The notes under the pieces were generated by a model that made no database searches, had not been told where the DNA came from, and saw nothing but the letters and a program-made list of their open reading frames with translations. From JBFXAF01 sp050184585 (GTDB lineage Bacteria; Pseudomonadota; Alphaproteobacteria; Rhizobiales; Rhizobiaceae), in NCBI GenBank assembly GCA_050184585.1, contig JBFXAF010000008.1:158060-222059 (forward strand): 64,000 nt of DNA, read 5' to 3'. Of this stretch, positions 1 through 7,021 are shown piece after piece. The position numbers were made by a program, and so were the translations under genes. The stretch's first letter is position 1, and every line of letters starts with the position of its first letter.

Positions 1-455
1 GTGTCGGTGTGGAGCAGATGTGCGCCGGTGATGCCTTTCCGTTCCGGCAGGCCGGCAACCGCGGCACGCAGCGCCGTGTCGAGCGCGTCGCGCCCGCCGG
101 CGGCGGGTGACAGGCGGAGCGTAGCCATGAAGGTGGCGATTCCGGCGCCCCGGCTGGCGACGATCCGCGCCTGGCTGCGGACCATGTTCCGGTGCAGCGG
201 CATCATCGCGGTCGACCATGGCGTCGGGTTGTCGAGCCGCGCGCGGTAGGCCGGAGACGTCAGCGTCGCGTAGTCGGCCAGCTCGTAGATGACGAAGACC
301 GCATCGCCGCGCTGCCAGCGCGAGCCGCGATTGAAGCCGGGGATGGAGAGGCGCTCCGGCAGGTGCTCCTTCGAGTGCCATTCGTGGAATTCGGCGAGGC
401 GGTCTTCGGCGACGTCCCACCACATGGCGACGGCTGCGGTGGCTAAGAGGGGCAT
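1..455 (-). CDS. hypothetical protein, EthD/dimeric alpha-beta barrel-like (partial, 3' end outside window)
   Basis: An open minus-strand frame runs from an ATG at 455 off the left edge (151 full codons, no stop). A GGAG Shine-Dalgarno lies about 10 bases upstream. The N-terminal part contains FHEWHSKEHLPERLSIPGF, the pattern seen in small dimeric alpha+beta barrel (EthD/DUF4286-type) proteins, where a W-H/Y...EHLPER segment precedes a PGF turn. A second copy of the fold could follow near residue 100 (ATFMATLRLSP), so this may be a tandem barrel. The function is unknown; family members are often linked to small-molecule binding. The fold call is inference from motif resemblance. Confidence 0.55.
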   Translation of the reverse strand, partial: MPLLATAAVAMWWDVAEDRLAEFHEWHSKEHLPERLSIPGFNRGSRWQRGDAVFVIYELADYATLTSPAYRARLDNPTPWSTAMMPLHRNMVRSQARIVASRGAGIATFMATLRLSPAAGGRDALDTALRAAVAGLPERKGITGAHLLHTD

Positions 456-593
456 GGGTGGGTTCTCCGTTTGGGGAGAGCATAGCATGGGAGGCAGCGG
501 AGACGCGGGTCATCTCTTGAGCGCGCAGGACAGAACGAGTTGCAACGACAGAGGCCGACAGTCTATCCACAGTGCAACGGGGGGAGACTGTCG

Positions 594-815
594 TTGCCGC
601 GCTCGACACTTGCGGAGCTGATCGCATCCTATGGCGCCGACGCGAAGGCCAAGCTCTCCAGCATGGCCGTCGACGGCGCGCCCGAGGACCAGCTCAGGAA
701 CCCGCTGGAGGTACTGATCCGCGGTCTCTGGGAGCTTCACGGCCTGCCTCTGGGGGTGGTCAGACTGGTGGAAAGGGGGGCGCGGCCGTCAGACGTGACG
801 AGAGCCGTTGGATAG
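594..815 (+). pseudogene. truncated N-terminal fragment of a type ISP-like DNA methyltransferase
   Basis: A 73-codon frame begins at a TTG (594) preceded by a GGGGGAG ribosome site and ends with TAG at 813-815. Its first ~58 residues (TLAELIASYGADAKAKLS, then GAPEDQLRNPLEVLIRGL) resemble, from memory, the extreme N-terminus of type ISP / N-6 adenine DNA methyltransferases, proteins normally well over 900 residues. The likeness stops near GLPLGVVRLVE and the last ~12 residues read as random sequence. It lies 15 bases upstream of a second, unrelated methyltransferase gene. Most likely it is the stump of a replaced restriction-modification gene; a functional short protein is less likely. Confidence 0.45.
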
Positions 816-830
816 GCTTATGTCGCAGCC

Positions 831-3800
831 ATGACTCCGCACGAGTTCGTCCAGAAGTGGAGGGGGCACAAACTCTCCGAACGCGCTGCCGCGCAGGAGC
901 ACTTCATCGACCTGTGCCGCCTGTTCGGACATCCGACGCCGGCGGAGGCCGACCGGCGAGGCGAGGAGTACGCCTTCGAGAAAGGCGTGACAAAGACCGG
1001 CGGCGGCGACGGCTTCGCCGACGTCTGGAAACGCGGCTTCTTCGCCTGGGAGTACAAGAAGCTCAAGCGCAATCTCGACGTCGCGCTGGAACAGCTCACC
1101 CGGTACGCCTCGGCGCTCGAAAACCCGCCGCTGCACGTCGCCTGCGACACCGAGAATTTCAAGATCGTGACTGCTTGGACGAACACGGTCCCGAAGACCT
1201 ACACGCTTTCGCTCGAAGACCTGCTGGACGCCGACAAGCGGAAGATCCTCCACAGCGTCTTCCATGATCCCGAGCGGCTGAAGCCGCAGCGCACCCGCGC
1301 GCAGCTTACGGCGGAAGCGGCGAAGAAGTTCTTCGCGGTCGCCGAAGGGCTGCAGCACCGCAATCCGGACAAGGAAGCGGTGGCGCATTTCGTCAACCAG
1401 CTCGTCTTCTGCTTCTTCGCAGAGGACACGAAGCTGCTGCCCGACGACTATTTCACCAAACTCCTGCGGTCGGCCGCGCGACGGCCCGACGATGTGACGG
1501 CCATGCTCGACGGGCTGTTTGCAGCGATGGACAAGGGCACCTTCCACGGCGTCGAGAGCATCGCGCACTTTAACGGCGGCCTGTTCGACGGACGCGGCGC
1601 GCTGAAACTGTCGCCGCCCGAGATCGACATCCTGACCGCGCTCGGCTCGATGGAGTGGGACCAGATCGACCCGACCATCTTCGGCACGCTGTTCGAGCGC
1701 TTCCTCGACCCGGACAAGCGCGCGCAGATCGGCGCGCACTACACCGACCCCGAGAAGATCATGATGATCGTCGAGCCGGTGGTCGTGAGACCGCTCACGG
1801 CCGAGTGGGAAGCGGTGAAGGCGCGCATCGCCGGCCTGCTCGACGGGTCGATCAAGCCGCCGCGCTCGACGCGAACCGGCAAGGCGCTGAAACCACAGGA
1901 CGCGGCGGAGGGCGAACGCGCGGCCTTCCTCGACCGGCTACGCGGCGTCACCATCCTCGACCCGGCCTGCGGGTCGGGCAACTTCCTCTACCTCGCCCTT
2001 CACGCGGTGAAGGACATCGAGAACCGCGTGGTGCTGGAGACGGAGGCGCTGGGACTGCCCAACACGGCGCTGCTGATCGGGCCGGAGGTCGTGAAGGGCA
2101 TCGAGCTCAACGCCTATGCGGCCGAACTGGCCCGCACCACGATCTGGATCGGCTATCTCCAGTGGAAGATCAGGAACGGCATCCTTGCCAAGGACGACCC
2201 GATCCTGAAGCGGCTGGACAACATCGAATGCCGCGACGCGCTGGTGAGCGAGGTGCGGGAAGGTGGGGCGACGCAATTCGTCGAGGCGGAATGGCCGGCG
2301 GCCGAGTTTATCGTCGGCAACCCGCCGTTCCTCGGCGGCAAACTGTTGCGAAATGGTTTAGGGAACGAGTCCGTCGACAGGCTTTTTTCGATCTTCGATG
2401 CACGCGTTCCCCACCAGGCCGACCTCGTCTGCTACTGGTTCGAGAAGGCGCGCGCGGCGATCGCCGGTGGCCGGACACGGGCAGCGGGTCTGGTCTCGAC
2501 CAACTCGATCCGGGGCGGCGCGAACCGCCGCGTGCTCGAACGGCTGATGGACGACGCGACGATCTTCGAGGCGTGGTCGGACGAACCTTGGATCGTCGAC
2601 GGCGCGGCGGTGCGCGTCAGCCTCGTGTGTTTTCGCGAGGCCTTCGGCACGGCGATCTCCCCCCTTGAGGGGGAGATGCCCGGAAGGGCAGAGGGGGGTC
2701 GCGGGCATCATCAACCACCCCCCTCTGGGCTGCCGCCCATCTCCCCCTCAAGGGGGGAGATCGCAGCTTCGGCCTATCGCCTCGACGGGCAGCCAGTTGC
2801 GGCGATCTTCGCCGACCTGACCGCCAGCGCGAGCGACCTCACGAAGGCCCTTCGGTTGAAGGAGAATACGGGTATGGCTTTCCAAGGCATTATTGCCAGA
2901 GGACCTTTTGACGTCGATGGTATGCTGGCACGATCATGGCTATCGGCGCCGACGAACCCAAACGCCCGTCCGAATTCCGATATCTTGTTTCCGATCAGCA
3001 ACGGGGCCGATATTGCCGGCCACAGCCGCGATAACTGGGTTATCGATCTTTCGAAGTACGACGAGAAGGAAGCCGCACTCTACGGAGATGTTTTCGAGCA
3101 TATCCGTGAAACTGCTCGGGCTGCCCGTGAGAACGTGCGGGATCGGGCAGATGCAATGGCTCGGTGGTGGGGCCTCTGGCGACCTCGGAACGAGATGAGG
3201 GCTGCGCTTGGCGACCGGTACGTATTCACCCCCAGAGTGTCGAAGCACCGCATCTTTGTACTCGTTGCTGATCCGACCCTGCCGGACGATGCCCTCATCG
3301 CCATCGCCCGTGACGACGAGACCTCGTTCGGCATCCTGCATTCGCGCTATCACGAGGCATGGTCGCTCAGGCTGGGAACGTGGCTCGGCGTCGGCAACGA
3401 TCCCCGCTACACCCCCACCACGACCTTCGAGACCTTTCCCTTCCCCGAGGGCCTGACGCCGAACATCCCCGCCGCGACCTATGCCGGCGATCCGCGCGCG
3501 GCGCGAATCGCGACGGCCGCGAGGACGCTGGACGAAAAACGGCGTGCGTGGCTGAATCCGCCGGACCTCGTCGAGATCGTTCCCGAGATTACGCCGACGG
3601 CCGCGCCCGGCGAGGAACCGCGCAAATATCCCGACCGCATCCTGCCGAGGAACGCCGAGGCCGCGGCGAAGCTCAAGGAACGGACGCTGACCAACCTGTA
3701 CAATCAGCGCCCGCAATGGCCGACCTGCACGACGCGCTCGACCGGGCGGTCGCCGCCGCCTATGGCTGGCCGGAAGACATTTCCACTGACGAGGCTCTGG

Positions 3801-4142
3801 CGCGGCTGCTCGCGCTCAATCTGGAGCGCGCGGCGGCGGGGCGGTGACGGGGGGAAGGCGATGACCCGCAACCAGCTCGACCTTTTCGGAAACGACCAGC
3901 CGGAGCTTTTCGACGCCGAGGCGGCGCCGGTCGTCTATCGCGCCGACCCCGACCGCATCCGGCGGCGCATCGCCAACATAATCGCCGAGGCGCGGGCGGC
4001 CGAGCGCATGCCCTGGAACGCCGAGGAGCTCGGCAACCGCGCCTATCTGCTCAGGCAGATGAGCCGCTTCCTGCCCGAGGACGAGGCGGCGCAACTGGCT
4101 TTCGCGTTCGAGCAGGAAGTCGAGCGGCTGAAGGCGGCGTAG
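831..4142 (+). CDS. MmeI-like type IIG restriction-modification enzyme / class I SAM-dependent DNA methyltransferase, C-terminus frameshifted
   Basis: A single-chain restriction-modification enzyme that would methylate adenine and cut DNA. The N-terminal nuclease domain shows D64, then E74-Y-K76 (spacing D-X9-E-X-K, as in MmeI). The methyltransferase domain has motif I DPACGSGNF near residue 378 and the catalytic NPPF starting at N497. Residues ~608-645 are encoded by an inserted palindromic repeat. Family members end with NLYN.RP.W followed by a helix and an AAYGW segment; here the frame shifts after QRPQW (~3718), the expected tail (ADLHDALDRAV to ERAAAGR, stop 3845-3847) lies in the next frame, and the reading frame instead runs on through the downstream small gene to 4142. 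Activity is uncertain: the nuclease and methylase motifs are intact but the recognition-side C-terminus is altered. The ATG at 831 has no strong ribosome site. Confidence 0.85.
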   Translation: MTPHEFVQKWRGHKLSERAAAQEHFIDLCRLFGHPTPAEADRRGEEYAFEKGVTKTGGGDGFADVWKRGFFAWEYKKLKRNLDVALEQLTRYASALENPPLHVACDTENFKIVTAWTNTVPKTYTLSLEDLLDADKRKILHSVFHDPERLKPQRTRAQLTAEAAKKFFAVAEGLQHRNPDKEAVAHFVNQLVFCFFAEDTKLLPDDYFTKLLRSAARRPDDVTAMLDGLFAAMDKGTFHGVESIAHFNGGLFDGRGALKLSPPEIDILTALGSMEWDQIDPTIFGTLFERFLDPDKRAQIGAHYTDPEKIMMIVEPVVVRPLTAEWEAVKARIAGLLDGSIKPPRSTRTGKALKPQDAAEGERAAFLDRLRGVTILDPACGSGNFLYLALHAVKDIENRVVLETEALGLPNTALLIGPEVVKGIELNAYAAELARTTIWIGYLQWKIRNGILAKDDPILKRLDNIECRDALVSEVREGGATQFVEAEWPAAEFIVGNPPFLGGKLLRNGLGNESVDRLFSIFDARVPHQADLVCYWFEKARAAIAGGRTRAAGLVSTNSIRGGANRRVLERLMDDATIFEAWSDEPWIVDGAAVRVSLVCFREAFGTAISPLEGEMPGRAEGGRGHHQPPPSGLPPISPSRGEIAASAYRLDGQPVAAIFADLTASASDLTKALRLKENTGMAFQGIIARGPFDVDGMLARSWLSAPTNPNARPNSDILFPISNGADIAGHSRDNWVIDLSKYDEKEAALYGDVFEHIRETARAARENVRDRADAMARWWGLWRPRNEMRAALGDRYVFTPRVSKHRIFVLVADPTLPDDALIAIARDDETSFGILHSRYHEAWSLRLGTWLGVGNDPRYTPTTTFETFPFPEGLTPNIPAATYAGDPRAARIATAARTLDEKRRAWLNPPDLVEIVPEITPTAAPGEEPRKYPDRILPRNAEAAAKLKERTLTNLYNQRPQWPTCTTRSTGRSPPPMAGRKTFPLTRLWRGCSRSIWSARRRGGDGGKAMTRNQLDLFGNDQPELFDAEAAPVVYRADPDRIRRRIANIIAEARAAERMPWNAEELGNRAYLLRQMSRFLPEDEAAQLAFAFEQEVERLKAA
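2654..2762. repeat. GC-rich palindromic repeat element inside a coding region
   Basis: A ~109-base inverted repeat. The left arm (2654-2700) holds a small palindrome (ATCTCCCCC...GGGGGAGAT) followed by a GCCCGG...GGGCAGAGGGGGG block; the right arm (2717-2762) is its near-reverse complement; the loop is 2701-2716. The same arm sequences occur at 27219-27382 in non-coding DNA. Here the element is translated in frame (ISPLEGEMPGRAEGG on the left arm, PPPSGLPPISPSRGE on the right) near the end of the methyltransferase domain of the MmeI-like gene. Confidence 0.85.
3861..4142 (+). CDS. small conserved protein downstream of the methyltransferase (now in frame with it)
   Basis: An ATG at 3861 starts a 93-residue protein (MTRNQLDLFGNDQPELFD...). 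It lies 13 bases after the stop (3847) that the methyltransferase would use if its frame were intact, so it was probably a separate, translationally coupled gene. A GGGGGAAGG ribosome site lies just upstream. The N-terminus has two LF-type short linear segments (QLDLFG, ELFD) and the rest is predicted helical and charged. Because of the upstream frameshift the same codons are now also the C-terminal tail of the long frame from 831. The function is unknown; position suggests a partner of the restriction-modification enzyme. Confidence 0.55.
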   Translation: MTRNQLDLFGNDQPELFDAEAAPVVYRADPDRIRRRIANIIAEARAAERMPWNAEELGNRAYLLRQMSRFLPEDEAAQLAFAFEQEVERLKAA

Positions 4143-4235
4143 GACTGCATTCCTTCTCTCTTGGAACAAAACGAGAATCAGGCTAACCTTGGGTCAAGGT
4201 CGGCAACGTCGTCGACCACGACCTGGAGAATTGTG

Positions 4236-4424
4236 ATGGCGAAGAATACAGGCGACGGATACCGCCGCGGAGCGGTGACGGGCCGCACGCAGTTTCAGCA
4301 CGATAACGGTGAATGGCAGAAGCGTGACGAGCGTTCCGGACAGTTCATGGAGCGGAAGTCCACCGACGGGCCGTTCAAGGGCGTCGCCAAGGAACCGGAC
4401 GGCCGCGACACCGACAACGCTTGA
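4236..4424 (+). CDS. small hypothetical protein (62 aa)
   Basis: ATG at 4236 with GGAG (4225-4228) eight bases upstream; 62 residues, MAKNTGDGYRRGAVTGRTQF to the stop at 4424. It is hydrophilic and glycine- and lysine-rich, with FQHDNGEWQKRDERSGQFME in the middle, a pattern seen in small conserved proteins of rhizobia without known function. No membrane segment or signal peptide. An upstream in-frame ATG at 4161 exists but the sequence before 4236 looks non-coding. It could belong to the accessory patch or be an unrelated small gene. Confidence 0.55.
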   Translation: MAKNTGDGYRRGAVTGRTQFQHDNGEWQKRDERSGQFMERKSTDGPFKGVAKEPDGRDTDNA

Positions 4425-4575
4425 CAAGCGCGGCGGGACAGCGCCTCTGCCCTGCCGGACATCCCGCCGGGTCCCCGCTGCTTCGCAGCGTCCCGGCGTT
4501 CGCTGGCCTTTCGTCAGCCACCGGCATGACGAATTCGCTTCGTGAAGGCCCCTCAGCTATAGGACCTACCCCACC

Positions 4576-4615
4576 CGGCGGGCAGAGCCCGCCGACCTCC
4601 CCGCAAGGGGGAGGT
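4576..4615. terminator. two abutting perfect hairpins at the 3' end of maeB
   Basis: CGGCGGGC-aga-GCCCGCCG (4576-4594) is followed directly by ACCTCCCC-gcaag-GGGGAGGT (4595-4615). Both stems are perfect 8-bp. They sit 11 bases beyond the maeB stop and between two convergent genes, so they could terminate both. No T-run follows. The second hairpin resembles the CTCCCC...GGGGAG core of the palindromic repeats at 2654 and 27219 and may be a member of a related family. Confidence 0.5.
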
Positions 4616-4626
4616 AAGGGTCGGCG

Positions 4627-6912
4627 TTAGGCTCCCGCTGAATACGCCGCGATGGCGGCCATGTTGACGATGTCGGAGTCCTTGGCGTTGAGCGGGACGA
4701 TCTGGACCGGCTTGTTCAGCCCCACCAGCAGCGGGCCGATGACGGTCGAGCCGCCGAGCTCCTGCAGCATCTTGGTGCTGATCGAGGCCGAGTGGAAGGC
4801 CGGCATGACCAGCACGTTGGCCGGGCCGGTCAGCCGCATGAAAGGGTAGAGCTGCTGGGCGCGTGAATTCAGCGCCACGTCGGCCGCCATCTCGCCGTCA
4901 TACTCGAAATCGACGCGGCGCTTGTCGAGGATCTTCACCGCCTCCTGCACGCGCTCGGAGCGCTCGCCCGGCGGGTGGCCGAAGGTGGAGTAGGCGAGCA
5001 GCGCCACGCGCGGCTCGTAGCCCATGCGGCGCGCGAAGCCCGCGGCCTCCTCGGCGATGTCGGCGATCTGCTCGGCGTTCGGCATGTCGTGCACGGCGGT
5101 GTCGGCGACGATGACCGTGCGGCCCCGCGCCAGCACCACCGAGACGCCGATGACGCGGTGGCCGGGGCGGGTGTCGATGACGCGCCTGACGTCGTCCAGC
5201 GCGGTCGAATAGTTGCGCGTCACGCCGGTGACCACCGCGTCGGCGTCGCCCAGCGCCAGCATGCAGGCGGCGAAATGGTTGCGGTCGTTGTTGATGAGGC
5301 GCTGGCAGTCGCGGAAGAGGTAGCCCTTGCGCTGCAGGCGCTCGTAGAGGAAGTCGGCATAGATGGTGTTCCTGCGCGACAGCCGGGCGTTGATGATCTC
5401 GATGCCGGCGCGGTTCAACTCGACGCCGGCGTTGCGGGCGTTCTCCTTGATGATCTCCTCGCGGCCGACGAGGATCGCGGCGCCGAGCTTCTGGCTGACA
5501 TAGGAGACGGCGGCGCGCATGACCTGCTCCTCCTCGCCCTCGGCGAAGACGGTGCGCTTCGGCTGGCGGCGCACGCGGTCGTAGATGCGCTGCAGCGTCG
5601 AGGCGATCGGGTCGCGGCGGGCGGAGAGTTCCTGCGCGTATTTGTCGAGGTCGAGGATGGGGCGCCGCGCGACGCCGGAATCCATCGCCGCGCGGGCCAC
5701 CGCCACGGGGATGGCGGAGATGAGCCGCGGGTCGAAGGGCACGGGGATGATGTAGTTCGCCCCGAATTTCGGGCGGTTGCCCTGATAGGCGGCGGCGACG
5801 TCGTCCGGCACGTCCTGGCGGGCGAGCGCGGCGAGCGCCTCGGCCGCGGCGACCTTCATGGCGTCGTTGATTGTGGTGGCGCGCACATCCAGCGCGCCGC
5901 GGAAGATGTAGGGGAAGCCGAGAACGTTGTTGACCTGGTTCGGATAGTCGGAGCGGCCGGTCGCCATGATGGCGTCGGTGCGGATCTCGGCGACCTCCTC
6001 CGGCGTGATCTCGGGGTCGGGATTGGCCATGGCGAAGATGACCGGGTTCTTGGCCATGGACTGGACCATCGCGGTGGTCAGCGCGCCCTTGGCCGAGAGG
6101 CCGAAGAAGACGTCGGCGCCCTCCAGCGCGTCGGCGAGCGAACGGGCGTCGGTCTTCGCCGCATGGGCCGACTTCCACTGGTTCATGCCCTCGGTGCGGC
6201 CCTGCCAGACGACGCCCTTGGTGTCGCACAGGATGACGTTCTCGGGCGAAAAACCCATCGCCTTGATCAATTCGATGCAGGCGATGCCGGCCGCGCCCGC
6301 GCCGTTGCAGACGAGCTTCGTGGCCTTCATGTCGCGGCCGGTGATGGCGAGCGCGTTGATGAGGCCCGCGGCGGCGATGATGGCGGTGCCGTGCTGGTCG
6401 TCATGGAAGACGGGGATGTCCATCAGCTCGCGCAGGCGCTGCTCGATGATGAAGCAGTCCGGGGCCTTGATGTCCTCGAGGTTGATGCCGCCGAAGGAGG
6501 GCCCTAGATAGCGCACGGCGTTGACGAACTCGTCGACATTCTCGGTGTCGACTTCGAGGTCGATGGAATCGACGTCGGCGAAGCGCTTGAAGAGCACGGC
6601 CTTGCCCTCCATGACGGGCTTGGAGGCCAGCGCGCCGAGATTGCCGAGGCCGAGGATGGCGGTGCCGTTGGAGATGACGGCGACGAGGTTGCCGCGCGTG
6701 GTGTAGTCGAAGGCCCGCGACGGGTCCTCGGCGATGGCCTTCACCGGAACGGCGACCCCCGGCGAATAGGCGAGCGAGAGGTCGCGCTGGGTGGCCATCG
6801 GCTTGGTCGGCGTGATCTCCAGCTTGCCCGGGCGGCCCTGGGCGTGGAAATCGAGCGCCTCCTGCGCGCTGACCGAGGGTCCGGTCGGCTCGTTCCTGCG
6901 CGATGCGGCCAT
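4627..6912 (-). CDS. maeB: NADP-dependent malic enzyme with C-terminal phosphotransacetylase-like domain
   Basis: Oxidative decarboxylation of malate to pyruvate with NADP reduction, in the cytoplasm. The 761 residues match the long bacterial MaeB form. The N-terminal malic enzyme half (~1-430) shows YSPGVAVP, the GLGNLGALASKPVMEGK segment, EDIKAPDCF, DDQHGTA and the nucleotide-binding CNGAGAAG loop. The C-terminal half (~440-761) is the phosphate acetyl/butaryltransferase-like domain (AILVGREEII, LVGLNKPVQI), thought to regulate or assemble the enzyme rather than catalyse. The start at 6912 has GGGGAAA upstream. It is divergent from mutS with 109 bases between. In rhizobia malic enzymes feed acetyl-CoA production during growth on C4-dicarboxylates. 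Confidence 0.95.
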   Translation of the reverse strand: MAASRRNEPTGPSVSAQEALDFHAQGRPGKLEITPTKPMATQRDLSLAYSPGVAVPVKAIAEDPSRAFDYTTRGNLVAVISNGTAILGLGNLGALASKPVMEGKAVLFKRFADVDSIDLEVDTENVDEFVNAVRYLGPSFGGINLEDIKAPDCFIIEQRLRELMDIPVFHDDQHGTAIIAAAGLINALAITGRDMKATKLVCNGAGAAGIACIELIKAMGFSPENVILCDTKGVVWQGRTEGMNQWKSAHAAKTDARSLADALEGADVFFGLSAKGALTTAMVQSMAKNPVIFAMANPDPEITPEEVAEIRTDAIMATGRSDYPNQVNNVLGFPYIFRGALDVRATTINDAMKVAAAEALAALARQDVPDDVAAAYQGNRPKFGANYIIPVPFDPRLISAIPVAVARAAMDSGVARRPILDLDKYAQELSARRDPIASTLQRIYDRVRRQPKRTVFAEGEEEQVMRAAVSYVSQKLGAAILVGREEIIKENARNAGVELNRAGIEIINARLSRRNTIYADFLYERLQRKGYLFRDCQRLINNDRNHFAACMLALGDADAVVTGVTRNYSTALDDVRRVIDTRPGHRVIGVSVVLARGRTVIVADTAVHDMPNAEQIADIAEEAAGFARRMGYEPRVALLAYSTFGHPPGERSERVQEAVKILDKRRVDFEYDGEMAADVALNSRAQQLYPFMRLTGPANVLVMPAFHSASISTKMLQELGGSTVIGPLLVGLNKPVQIVPLNAKDSDIVNMAAIAAYSAGA

Positions 6913-7021
6913 GCTGGTCGTTTCCCCTGACTGCTTCTTTTTGTGGAGCGTCCGGGATTAAGGCTACACTCGGGAGCGGTAAAGGGCCAAGCAGGGCGCT
7001 CGCGAAAAATCGGACGACGGC

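Noticed and set aside
4975..6507. 510-codon frame antisense to maeB
   Set aside because: Composition is A/G/R/D-rich with no family motif; maeB on the other strand is clear.
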